From contig OY987270.1 of assembly GCA_963920665.1 (NCBI GenBank), positions 16,332,019 to 16,396,018 on the forward strand: 64,000 nt of DNA. Reading direction: 5' to 3'. The notes beneath the pieces are model-generated. The model saw only the letters and a list, made by a program, of their open reading frames with translations. It made no database searches and had not been told where the DNA came from. Made by a program: the position numbers and the translations under genes. Source of the DNA: Straminergon stramineum (taxonomy: Eukaryota > Streptophyta > Bryopsida > Hypnales > Calliergonaceae). Position 1 is the first letter of the stretch; each line of letters begins with the position of its first letter. This document shows positions 23,680 through 34,599 of the stretch, one piece after another.

Positions 23680-25140
23680 GTTAGAATGTCGAATTGGAGG
23701 GTTTTTATGGAGTCGCAAGATCAAGAGGCTGATTCGGAGGCAGAGTTAGAACTTTCCTTGTCTCAGTTGCCAAATCAACCATCTCAGCTAGCAATTTCTA
23801 CACCATTGCTTTTCCATCCACGAGATGAAGCTGGGCCTTCTCGCCCACTAAAGACACCTCGTGTGGAGCAACGTTGGCATGGAAATCTTGACAGAAATGG
23901 TCGTGCTTTGGTGATCCTACTTCAAGTAGGATGTATTGAGCGAGGTACACGAGATGTGACATTTGAGGCGAGTTACGAAGGTCTGAATGAAGACCAGTAT
24001 TTTTGTATGATGAGGCCAGATAGAGAAGGCACTGGCCATCAACGTTGGTTGAAAGGGCCAGTGAATCCTCTAACTAAAGCTGAACGTGCAAATTATGTGG
24101 CTAATACTATCAGGCGCATCCTCAAATTCTTGCAAATGGAATAGCACTCTTCTTTGACTTCAGTTTTTACCTCCGTTTAGTTTGAGTTGAAAATCTTTAG
24201 TTGATTTAAATTTTAGTGTTTGGTTTTGGTTTTGTTAGAAGTTGCAAGATATGAGTATAGAAGTGTTTTGCCTTCTAGTTTAAACCTTTGAGGTTCATTG
24301 GCTTTAAATAAATGAATAGAAACTTACCTTTGGTGGTTTCCTAGGGCCAATGGGGAGGTAAGGAGGCCCATGTGATGTATCATGGGCTGATCCCCCCTAC
24401 CTTAGGGGTCTAGGAGGTAGGTCAGCATCTTCTACCTTGAGTTGGAGAGTTGGAGGGGTTAGTGTGTGTGGATGTGGGTGTGTGAGTTTGGATGGAAGAG
24501 AAGGCCGAATTTCGGATTGATGTAGCTCATGGAGCATGGATTATTGAGAAATGAAACTTTGGCATTAGATTCTTTGTGCTTGTAGCTTTCCAAAGAGTGT
24601 TTGCAAGTGAAATTTGGAGTTGGAATTCAAAAGTTATTAAGGTTTGAAATTGTGAAGACCCAAGGACCTCCATTGAGAGGTTAGAGGCTTCTTCAAGCTA
24701 TAATTTTTGGTGTGTTTATTTTATTGCTTTGAGATTTGGAGGGTGTGTTTTTGTTCTTAATATCTTTCTAAGAAGATATTACTTGTCTTATTTGGAGTTT
24801 ACAGCAAGAAGTTATAAGGTGTTAAAATCTAGAGTGAGGTTTGGACTTCTTAATCGGGAGGCCGAGACTCTACCTTTCATAACTTTTGGACAGTATCTTA
24901 GAATCTTGTGAAACTTTCACAAGTTATAGATAAGTGTGAGATATTTTCAAATTGATATCAAACTTGTCATTTGGAGTCTTAGATCAAAAGATATTGAAAA
25001 TTGAAGAGGCAGTGGTTAGTTTGAGGAAGGAGAAGAGGACCTCTATTTTGCCTTCTAATAACTTTTGGACAGTAGTTTGAAATGGGCTGAAATTTTCAGA
25101 GTGATTAGTTTGTGCTATTAGCTTTCTAAATTGCTATAGC
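23680..25140 (+). mobile_element. E-family repeat, copy 2 (plus orientation)
   Basis: It contains the intact 152-residue ORF, then a spacer (about 24150-24540) sharing blocks such as CATGGGCTGAT with copy 1. A tail of loosely repeated units (about 24545-25140) carries ATAACTTTTGGACAGTA and AGCTTTCYAAA motifs. The unit length is hard to read because of divergence. Element ends were not identified. Confidence 0.6.
23686..24144 (+). CDS. Conserved 152-residue protein of unknown family carried on the E-family repeat
   Basis: This is an intact 459-nt ORF. It opens MSNWRVFMESQ, then has an acidic, Ser/Gln-rich N-terminus (residues 8-45) and a conserved core with DEAGPSRPLKTPRVEQRWHG (46-65), VTFEASYEGLNEDQY (88-102) and HQRWLKGPVNPLTKAE. 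It ends IRRILKFLQME. No signal peptide or membrane segment is seen. A broken copy of identical length lies inverted at 20664-20206, with both proposed start methionines conserved, so the frame is real rather than random. It follows the Harbinger remnant by about 115 bases on the same strand, but Harbinger accessory proteins are Myb-like and I see no Myb/SANT signature. It may be a transposon accessory protein or a captured host gene; function is unknown. Confidence 0.6.
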   Translation: MSNWRVFMESQDQEADSEAELELSLSQLPNQPSQLAISTPLLFHPRDEAGPSRPLKTPRVEQRWHGNLDRNGRALVILLQVGCIERGTRDVTFEASYEGLNEDQYFCMMRPDREGTGHQRWLKGPVNPLTKAERANYVANTIRRILKFLQME

Positions 25141-25429
25141 ACTAATCTTTTGGTTTCCTAGAGCATCTATGGCGCTAGTTTGAAGGCCGCAGCTACTGTA
25201 GAACTTATTTTCCTTATCTTCCATTAGGGTTTTAAGAGTTGACAAATGAAAGAAGGCTCTAAGATTCAAGATTGAAGATTTGGGATTGAAGAGTGAGAAG
25301 ATTGAAGACTCGTGTGTTGTGGCTTGTGATTTGTTATTCCTAGCCGGATTTGGAGGCTCATTGTCTTTATTTGTTATTCCTAGCCGATTGGGAGGCTCGT
25401 TGTTGTTCAAATTTTGCATTGTAAACCTG

Positions 25430-25790
25430 TTGCGAGCCGTGGTTATCCAGTAAGCGCTCCATTTGGTGTTTGTGGCGACGAAGTGGGGTTAATGGCCCAC
25501 ATGGTCGATCTTATATGTTGTTCCCATCGGTGAAAGGCGCTTCCTGGTCACCATGGGTTTGAGGTTTAGGAGCCCATCATCCGGACGGTCAGCTCGTGTC
25601 TGACTGTCCCGTTTTACCTGTCCGAGAACTTGTTTCTTATCACCTACCTTTACCTTTAACCTTTTTAGAGCCACCCCAGGATAGGATGGTTGAAGATTGA
25701 GTGAAGATTCGAATGTGAAGACTTTGAAGACTTTGAAGACCGAGGGAAGATTCAAGATTTTGAGAGTCTCCATCTACACTCAACAATTTT
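25430..25790. other. GC-richer segment before the Harbinger fragment
   Basis: The composition differs from the AT-rich flanks. No protein similarity was recognised. It separates the E-family tail from the transposase fragment and may be the remains of another insertion. Confidence 0.3.
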
Positions 25791-25809
25791 GCAGCCAGAC
25801 ACCCTGTGT

Positions 25810-26050
25810 GTTCCTTAAGCGTGCTCCTCTCTACCCGACAGCGTGTTGTTGGTTACACAACTATTGTGAGATGTTCAATGAGCTAGAGCCTCATGTGGCT
25901 AATGCAAGTTTGCGAAGGGATCCACATGTTGGATTTCAAAATGCTAGACTACGTATTGGTAGAGAGGGAGAACCAACAAAATGTGATGGAGAAAGGCTTA
26001 GACAAAATTTGTTTAGGCGATGGTTTTTGGAAAACCCTAATGATGAATGA
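25810..26050 (+). pseudogene. C-terminal fragment of a PIF/Harbinger-type transposase
   Basis: About 80 codons resemble the tail of the family: TACCWLHNYCEMFNE (the usual A-C-x-LHN-x-C block), a variable linker, then GERLRQNLFRRWFLENP before TGA at 26048. The catalytic body is missing upstream. Its C-terminus differs from the end of the 22.7-kb copy, which stops soon after SCCLFVHS. It is therefore a second, independent element remnant. Confidence 0.7.
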
Positions 26051-26749
26051 TAAGAATATCATTTCACAGGCATTTTCTCTAAGCTTTGAATTTAACTTCT
26101 AAAGCCCAAGGCCTGTCTGAATCTCCTTCGAATTTTCTCTATATTGAACAAAAAGCTAACTTCTTCATAAGTAAAATCAATTTGTTGTAAATTGTAACTA
26201 TATAAATTCAAACTAGATATGTTAGAGATAACATGGAAAAAGAAAATACAACAATATATCACTTGTAGATTGAAAGGTTCTAATGTTTAATTATGAAGAT
26301 GGTAAAACTATGAAAGTAATTTAAAGTCTTTCAATCCTATCTTGACATGTCAAATCTAAAAAATTGGTCATGGATATATTTTGAACTTCACAGGCATAAC
26401 ATGCATAACCTCAATCATTTTACAGCTTCTCAAAATATACTCTACAATTATTTTAGATGAATTTTTAATTAAATTTTTTACCAAGATCTACTTTATTTGA
26501 GGCTCATTTCCAAGAATTCTCAATGCTAGAAAATGAAGATTTGCAATGGACACCCTTAAACAAAATTTTGAATAGAAATATCATTATCGTTCATTTTCAT
26601 AATTGGATTTATGAGGCTAAAACTAGACTTTAAAAAGAATTTTTGAAAAATATATGTGTTCATAAATTAATATCAACTTAATTAGGTTTTATTTAAATCC
26701 AAAGTATTGTCAACACCATAATTTAGTGCCTTGGGCATTTAGGGGTTAA

Positions 26750-27446
26750 TCCCTAAAGGACCATTGACCCCTCAAGAGATGAATTAAATTTTAGGTAGAT
26801 ACCTATGGTCTCATTTTTTGTCATGATTTTTTGAAATTTTTTGTAAAGATAGGAAAACAAAATATGGTTTGTTTTTCATTCATATTTTCTTTTCGTAAAA
26901 TGTATTTTAAATTTAAATTATAAAATTATGTTTCGAATTCTACTTTTTATTTGTGATAAAAAGTAGAGATGAACAATGATTTGATTTTTCTATCAAAATT
27001 ATTTTAAAAATACAACATAAATACAAAATGTATTTTTTCACTAGTAAAATTGATCAGAATTTTACTTGTCAATTAAATAGGAGGATAAATTTGGTTTGAT
27101 AGTCAAGTTTGACTACAAGGTCTTTCTTGTGGTTGTTTTGGGTGTCAAAAAATAACCAATTGAAAATTTTCCACACTTATCTCCATTACTACTTGAACCT
27201 CTGGAGAAAATTTCAAATAATCCGGATTGTTTTAGCTATTTTTACTCATTCATGTTCAATTTTTGCAACAAAAGTGATTATGATTACAATTTTTCACAAA
27301 GAAAATTGAAATTTCTCAAAGTGGTATAGAATTTAGAGTTTCTAGTAACAAAGATATAAGATTATTGTTTGAACTCAATTTAAAAAGACTAAATTAAGGT
27401 TTAACAAAAGTTTGACCATTTCACAATGGATGAAATCTTGTAGGGG
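26750..27446. mobile_element. TTAA-flanked non-autonomous element, 697 bp (P-family)
   Basis: TTAA lies at 26746-26749 and 27447-27450. The left end is TCCCTAAAGGACC and the right end read inward is CCCCTACAAG. Immediately left of the first TTAA is GCATTTAGGGG, which looks like the right end of yet another member. The interior is AT-rich and shares GTCATGATTTTTTGAA with the element at 29.65-30.55 kb, so the two belong to one subfamily. No ORF. Confidence 0.55.
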
Positions 27447-28314
27447 TTAATGCTGAAATACATGTATATGTAATTATATAGATAAAAAATCTTTTATTCA
27501 ATGTAATGGAATTTGGAACAAATCCAAATAAACTCAAATTAAATCAAATTCCATACAAGATGGGAAATAACATTCTAGTGCCCTAAAGAGAACACCTAGG
27601 ATGCAACTTCTACTTTGAAGTATTGGAACAATCCTTCACCTTCAGAGCTTCAACAAATAGGGTTGCCATTTGCAGTTGCCTTTTCAACACCATCTCTCTA
27701 CCCTCTCAGCCTCTCTCTCACTATCTATCAATTTCTTAGTGATTTGCAACTTCATCTTCTGAACCTTTAAAATACCCTTAAAAAAATTAGTAATGGATGA
27801 GGCAATAGAATCATTTCTTGCATCCAACTTTCTCTTCCTCTTTCATGCACTTTTGTTCACTTGTCCTTCACAACCCGATTGATTAACCACCTTTGTGCTA
27901 CTTGAGAGAGACAAAGGAAGAATTTCCTAGAGCTTGCCCCTTCTAAAAAAGCCTTATTTTGGAATGTTTTTTTTCACCCTACAGGCAAAACTAGCATTAA
28001 CTTCATTCGTGAAGGTTGAAGTCATTTAACACATTTGCTCTGCACTGTTGTCGAGTAGAGAGGCCTTGCCTTGGGAAAACGTGGGGCTTCTAGCTGCAAC
28101 TAGATGTGGTTCAAATAATGAAGGATCCCGTGGCCAAAGTCACAAACATAACAATAAATCCCCCCAATGATGCCATATGAACCAAAATACTATCACCCTT
28201 CCATACACCCCTCCAAAGATGTTATGGAGTCTCAATATACCCCATGCATGGTAAAAAATTGTGGAAACAAAGTCATATCCTTCATGAACTCCCCTCGAAG
28301 AAGTGTCTGATAGT

Positions 28315-28990
28315 TGATTGAGTGTCACGTTCTCTATACAACTCCAAACTAAGAGTGTGATATGTCCCTGGAAAGCTAACAAAAAGTTCTACAACCTCTC
28401 CAAAATTCACTTAAAACTAAGATACTGTCCGACTTTTATGATCGGTCAAAGTTCACCCTTCTCAACTCAAAGGCAGCTCACCTATACTTCACTCTCAAGC
28501 TCATAACTTTCACATACTACCTCCAAATCAAGAAAATAAATCCATTTTGGAAAGCTCACATGAAAATCTACAAGCTCCCCAAGTTTCACTCAAATAAAAA
28601 GTACTTTCCACATTTCATACCCTTTCAAAACTCACTCACTTGAAAACCCGAAAGTATTCCCTCACCCTTTCACTCTCAAGCCCATAACTTTCTCATACTA
28701 CCTCCAAATCAAGAAAATAAATCCATTTTGGAAAGCTGACATGAATATTTACAAGCTCCCCAAGTTTCGCTCAAATACAAAGTACTGTCCACATTTCATA
28801 CCCTTTCAAAGCTTACTCTCTTGAAAGTTTGAGGCAGCTTCACAACACTTCACTCCCAAACTCATAACTTACACATACTAACTCCAAACTTCATGAGTGA
28901 TAACTTTTTGGAAACAAAAAAACAAGATACACAAGCTCTCAAAAATTCATTACCAAACTCTCCATGTACAAAGTGCAATCCCCTCCCAAA
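28315..28990 (-). repeat. About 180-bp tandem repeat, three to four units (E-family copy 3)
   Basis: Units begin CACTCTCAAGCTCATAACTT at 28490, CACTCTCAAGCCCATAACTT at 28671 and CACTCCCAAACTCATAACTT at 28851, spaced 181 and 180 bp. A diverged unit precedes from about 28315. Units 2 and 3 share long near-identical runs such as CCATTTTGGAAAGCT. At 29090-29140 the CACATGGGCC blocks match the spacer of E-family copies 1 and 2 in minus orientation. No 152-residue ORF follows at this locus. Confidence 0.85.
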
Positions 28991-29504
28991 GTGACGGCTT
29001 CCCTAAGCAAACAAGGAGGAAGAAGAAGATGATCCTCAACCTCATCCACCACCTCAACCTCCATGCCATCCACTTAAGTTAGTGGATTTTGGCCACTAAG
29101 AAATCACATGGGCCATAATACCCACATGGGCCACTTCCTCTTCTTGATAAGTCTATCCATATCATCTACGTGGATTTCTAATCCATTAAAATAAAAATAA
29201 AAATAAGGAAAAAGGTAAAACAAGCTTTACCTTTTGTTTTTACAACTTCAACTTAACTAACTAACATATTAAAATATCTCTAGTATAGAAATCAAAGAAC
29301 TAAGTGTTTGTCAAATAGAGGTTAAAAAAAAGAGTTCAAGTGGAGTATAACCCCATTTGTTTCTTGAAACTCTACAAAAAAAACCCCTCCAATTTAACAA
29401 ACAATTATTCATTTTCACATAATGAACACATTTACAATACGACACCGTGAGGGCGAGAGGGAGCAAACTCGAGGTTTCAAGCCTTCATATCTGATGTCGA
29501 ACAC

Positions 29505-29640
29505 CCTACATAAGCCTTGTGTGTACAGCCCTATTGCTTAAAAGACACAATGGACTGCACTTAGACACCCAAAAGTAGGAGTCACTTAGTCACACACCCC
29601 CCAAACTTGGTTGCGCTGGCAATTTATCAAGGGTGGGTAA
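29505..29640 (-). repeat. Dispersed repeat family A, minus orientation
   Basis: Its reverse complement shows GATAAATTGCCAGCGCAACC, GACTCCTACTTTTGGGTGTC and AAGCAATAGGG in the same order as the copy at 42925-43100. Its 3' side abuts a P-family element. Confidence 0.55.
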
Positions 29641-29654
29641 ATTGGCGTTCATAG

Positions 29655-30551
29655 GCCTCGAAGGACAAATTGAATTTTGGACATTCACCTATAGTTTCAA
29701 TTTTTGTCATGATTTTTTGAATTTTTTTTAAAAAAAACAAAAAAACATTAGCTTTTGGGGATTATAATTTTTATTTCAAATGGTATCTGGGCACAATAGT
29801 TATGCCAAATAAGCTCAAAAGAAGGGAGACCGGATAGTATAAACATTCACAAAAATTTGAATTTTTGAATTTTTGAATTTTTTTCTCATAAATTATTATT
29901 TTTCTAAATGGAAAGCTTTAATTCATTCCATTTGGATAAGTGATGTGAAAGTTATGGATCATCTTGTTTTTCAAGGAATTATAGCAACTTGTTGAGATAA
30001 TAATGTGTTGGATTAGTTTTTGAACTCAAATTTCATGATTTTTCAAAAGAAAATGTTCCACAAGGTTTCATTTTTTCCTTAAAACACTATCACCATTTGG
30101 ATTAGTGTGTTTCAATTCCGTCTTAGAGATATTAATAATTTAGATTTTCCTTATAGTTTGCACCTATTGCTATTTAACAATTTAGTTTAGAAGGAAAATT
30201 AAGTTTTTTGTTTCTTAAATTTTTTTTCTTAGACTATCAACTCAATTTCCCATTATAAGATTTAAACCTCAAAACTCTATAGTGCAAAAAATTTAAGTTT
30301 AGAAGGTTCAAAGTCGACTAATCAATTATCACAAAGTACAAAACACTTGTTTTCTTTACTTCCAACACAAATATTTTGCAATTTGTATAGTCAAAATTTC
30401 TAAAATTTGTTCGACACATTCTCATACTATTTAGGTGTAAGATCTTCTGATGAAATTTGGAAAAAACATTTTCAATTTTTTTTATTCTTTGCAACAGAAA
30501 TGGCAGTTTTGATTGTTATTTGATGGAAAAAAGGTCATGGTCCTTTAGGGG
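29655..30551. mobile_element. TTAA-family element, left end degraded (P-family)
   Basis: The right end GGTCCTTTAGGGG precedes TTAA at 30552-30555. The left end is decayed to CCTCGAAGGAC near 29655 without a clean TTAA. The interior shares blocks with the 26.75-kb member. No ORF. Confidence 0.45.
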
Positions 30552-30849
30552 TTAAGTGGTGAGCAATTTGCTAAATGAAGGCAAGATGGAGAATGATGGG
30601 GTTGCCAAGGAGATCTTCGAACACCTACTGGATGAGACCAACTCCAAGGTAAGTACCTAAACCACTCATTTTCCTCAATATCATTTGGTTAAAATTCAAA
30701 AACATAGTAGAAGTTATAATTTTGACTTAGATGTCAAGGAAGAGTTTTTATTTCAAGTTTAATTTGAGATCCCTCTAGAGGATTTCTAGAGATGTCCAAA
30801 GAGACATTAAACTTAGAAAATAGATGAAAACAATGAGAAGGAGGTATTA

Positions 30850-31786
30850 CCCCATAAATGTTTTTGACTATGTTTTCTCCAAAAATGCTCCAAAACTGTC
30901 ATTTCAAGTGCAAGTACCAAGTTTTGGATTCATGGAAAGGAAAAAAAACATTTCTGGACTCAAGTAATTGTAAGATCTTGTAGTACATTGATTTGAGAAG
31001 ATGTGGAAAAACTTTTAGAAGTTTCCACCTATAGATTGTAAGATATTAGCATTTGAATTGGCAAAAATCATGTTTTGGGCCTTGTGAAAAAATGGGCAAC
31101 TACATTTGTAAGAAAAAAAATTCCAAAATGATGGTCACTCTTTGGATTCATTCTTGATTCTTCAAAGCAAGTTGGCTACATGCTTGAAAAAATTCAGATC
31201 GTTTGGAATTGTACAACATATAGGAAAAAAAAGTGAGTACAAAGAAATAGAGAATGATTCAAAATACCAAGTTGTGAAGAATTTTGTTTTGGAATTGAAA
31301 AATGCAAATTCCAATGGTTGTAATGTTGTAATAAACAATCTAGATATTGTGATTTTATTTATTTTCTAAATATTGAAAATTGAGTTAAATGAAGGACTTC
31401 AAAGTTTATTTTAGAGCAGAGAACCCAAAACTACTTGCAAACTAAAACTCCTCATAACTTTCATCTTATTAATCAAAATGGAATGATTCAAAGCTTTCCA
31501 TGTATATAGAAATCTGAAAAACCAAAATTATATTTTTATTTCTTAAATTTTTTTTTTTTTTTTTTAAATTTTGGGTTGCCCGAAGATCAATGAAAATTAC
31601 ATATTATGCAATAATTTTTCAACCATGTAGTCAAAAGTCATGAAAATTGTTGGGCCTTAAAGCTACTCCTTGAGCACATGTTGTGTGAAATTTTCAAAGA
31701 AAAAAAACAAAACTTTATTCATAGTGAGTTGCCCCAAATCACTATGTTGCCAAAAAATACAATTTGGTGATTTGGTCATTTAGGAG
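30850..31786. mobile_element. TTAA-family element, about 937 bp (P-family, long subfamily)
   Basis: The right end GGTCATTTAGGAG precedes TTAA at 31787-31790. The left end reads TTACCCCATAAATG, a slightly damaged version of the family start. The interior is collinear with the 33.35- and 59.15-kb members: TTGACTATGTTTTC, GATCTTGTAGTACA, GATATTAGCATTTGAA, GGCCTTGTGAAAAAA, CTACATGCTTGAAAA. The short frame at 31142-31369 is not conserved in the sister copies. Confidence 0.65.
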
Positions 31787-32378
31787 TTAATAGATGAAGT
31801 TTTGTAGCAAAAGTGGATGAAAAATAGGAAAACTCATCCAAAAAAGGTAGAAGTGGAAACTTTGAATCTAGTTTAAATTCTAAGTTTACAGGTCTAAATA
31901 AAAATCAAGTTAGAATCATAGATTGATAGAAATTAGCGGATGAAATTTTAAAGTACCGATTAGTGTTCAAACTTCATCCATCCATAACTGTCACTAAGGA
32001 AGTCCAAACTTTATGTGTCATAGAAATCTTGATAGGTAATTTTAGTTCCTACAAAGAAAAATACTAAAACTCTAAAAATAACAAATTAGTGTAAGAAGTC
32101 CAAAGCTTTAAGAATGAAGTAGATAGTAGCTTAGAATTTTTTGAAGACAACCAAATAACAATTAGAACTTAGCATCATCTAGATGGAGTTTATTGGATTC
32201 CCAAATCTAATTCACACTGAAAAAATAAAGTTAAAACAAGGTAGATAATTAGGGATGAAATTTAGTGTTAGAAACTTAAAATTTAGTAAGTAAATGTAAA
32301 CTTAGATAGCCTCTTCTATGGCTAAACTTCAGCCAATTATAACTTCCTTTCGGACACTTGAATTAAAATAAATTTTAC

Positions 32379-32640
32379 CACTACAAAAAAAAATAGTATT
32401 TGATTTAACATGAAAATGAATTCATATATGTTGGTTATTTCCATTGGTTAAAACATCTTAATTCGCACAATAATCAACATAATTATGTTAATTTTATTTT
32501 GTGATTTGATCAAATTTTTATTATTAAAAAATACACCATGTATACTACCACCTAGGCTAAATTTGCCATATAGGCAAGGTTACCACGTCAGCAAATCCTC
32601 CACATACACAAGACTATAAAATTTAATTGTAAAATTTGAT
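32379..32640. repeat. CACTA-like terminus and fold-back-family debris
   Basis: CACTACAAAAAAAAATAGTA at about 32380 looks like a CACTA-type end, but no partner end was found. Downstream, at 32560-32620, GCCATATAGGCAAGG and CCTCCACATA match arm sequences of the fold-back at 38.68-39.87 kb. Confidence 0.35.
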
Positions 32641-32779
32641 TAAAATTTAATTTTAGAAATATTCTAGCCTTACATTCAAGTTAGTTTTATATGAATTTGA
32701 TCATTGAATTTAGAGGAACATTTACCTTGAGATGAGAAGATGTAAGAAGACGAGACCTTTATACAATTGGTGTGGTGTG

Positions 32780-32910
32780 GATGCTTGATTCCCACCCTTA
32801 GAATTAAGTGAACACACTAGGTTCTTGAGTTGTCGAGTTGTCCTATGGATGTCCGTATGTCAAATCCAAATATACTTTCCAAGCAATGGATCTTTAGTAT
32901 GAATGTTCTT
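32780..32910 (+). repeat. Dispersed repeat family A
   Basis: It carries GGTTCTTGAGTTG and TTTCCAAGCAATGGATCTTT in the family order. It is more diverged than the copy at 42925. Confidence 0.45.
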
Positions 32911-33353
32911 CTTTGAATTCTCTACTTCGAAACTTAATCCACTTCAAAACAAATCAGTAAACGGCTTTTGGCCTTGGAATTGATTTCCCAAGTTAGGCTC
33001 ACAGAAGATTAATCAATTAAGAGAATAAAGTGGGTCAGGTTGTAGGGTTTTTAATACCCTTTCTAAAATGATAAAGAACTCTTAAATCCAACTCTCCTAT
33101 GATGAGATAATTGTGGATGAAGTTTGGGTTCTAGTCTAATGGTTGAAACTTCATTTGTCACTTCTATGCTAACCATCAAAATCCACTTTTAGTTTTTTGG
33201 GTTGTTTTCTATTTTTTTTAATCTTCTTCCTAAGTTCTGAAATCCACTTGGTTTGGTCCATTTGGGTTGACTATCATCCAAATCCTTCCTAATTGGGATC
33301 AGTTCTTCATCCTACTCTAACTTCTTTGATACTAATCTATTTTTTAAGGTTAA

Positions 33354-34294
33354 CCCTTAAAGTTCCTTGACTATGTTATCACCAAAACTCCTCAAAAATT
33401 GTCATTTCTAATACAAGTACCAAATTTTTGAAGAATATCATTTTTGGACACATGTAACCCTATGATCTTGTAGTACACTAGAATACTACATTGAGAAGAT
33501 GTGGAAAAAAATTCAGAATATTCCACCATGTAGATTGCAAGATATTAGCATTTGAAGTGACAAAAATCCTTTTGGAGGCCTTGTGAAAAAACGAACAGCT
33601 ACACTTCACAAGGTCATATTTGTATGAAAAAATGTCCAAAATGGTGGTGCTTCTTTAGATTCATTCTTCAATGCAAGTTGGCTACATGCTTGAAAATTTT
33701 CAGATCATTTAGAATTGTGCAACATATAGGAAAAAAATAGTAAGTAGAAAGATGTAGAGATTGATTCAAAGTACTAAATTGTTAACAATTTATTAATGGA
33801 ATTGAAAAATCCCAATCCCAATGGTTGTAATGTTGTACAGAGTAATAAACAATTTACATCTAATGTTTTAATTTTTTTTCAAAAAATATTGAAAATTGAG
33901 TTAAATAAAGGTCTTCAAAGTTTATTTTAGAGTAGAAAATCCATACTTGCCCACAAACTAAAACATCTCATAACTTTTGACTCATTGATCAAAATGGAAT
34001 GATTCAAAGCTTTCTATGTACATATAAATCTAGAAAACCAATTTCAAATTTTTATTTTTGAAAAAAATGATTTTTTCAGATCTGCCTAGATTGCCCAAGT
34101 TGGAAAACAAACTACATATTAGGCCGTAACTTTTGATTCATATATCCAAATGCCCTGAAATTTAGTGCACATTAAAGAAATTCCTCGTCCACACCTTCTA
34201 TTCAAGTTTGGACCAAAAACATAAAAATCTCTAGTCACACATACTTGCTCCCAAAAGTTATGTTGCCAAAAAACACACCTTGGTTCTTTAGGGG
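33354..34294. mobile_element. TTAA-flanked non-autonomous element, 941 bp (P-family, long subfamily)
   Basis: TTAA lies at 33350-33353 and 34295-34298. The left end is CCCTTAAAGTTCCTTGAC and the right end read inward is CCCCTAAAGAACCAAGG, so the termini are inverted. The interior is collinear with the 30.85- and 59.15-kb copies along the full length. No ORF of note, so transposase would have to come from elsewhere. Exact 4-bp TTAA on both sides is the hallmark of piggyBac-type insertion. Confidence 0.8.
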
Positions 34295-34427
34295 TTAAAC
34301 AAGTTTTGGAACCTTGAAATTACATTCTAAAAGATTTTAACCCTAACTTGTTCTTCAGATTCTTTGTAATTCCCTATTGTTCTAACTATGTCTTTTAACT
34401 TTTAATTCTACTTGTTATTATTAGGTC

Positions 34428-34591
34428 TACTAGAAGAAATCGATGTTTACCTCAACAAAATCTACATGACGTGTTTGTTGAAGCAAATGCACAATCTGCA
34501 TTCTTTTGTGTTTTTCAACACAAATTTTGTGTTTGCCATAACAAACAAGTCATGTAGATTTTGTTGAGGCAAACGTAGATTTCTTCTAGTG
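34428..34591. mobile_element. CACTA-type fold-back MITE, 164 bp, with 3-bp TSD
   Basis: The right end read inward is CACTAGAAGAAATC; the left end is TACTAGAAGAAATC, differing in the first base. The arms pair through CCTCAACAAAATCTACATGA and beyond. GTC at 34425-34427 repeats at 34592-34594, the expected 3-bp target duplication. No coding capacity. Confidence 0.85.
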
Positions 34592-34599
34592 GTCTAATA

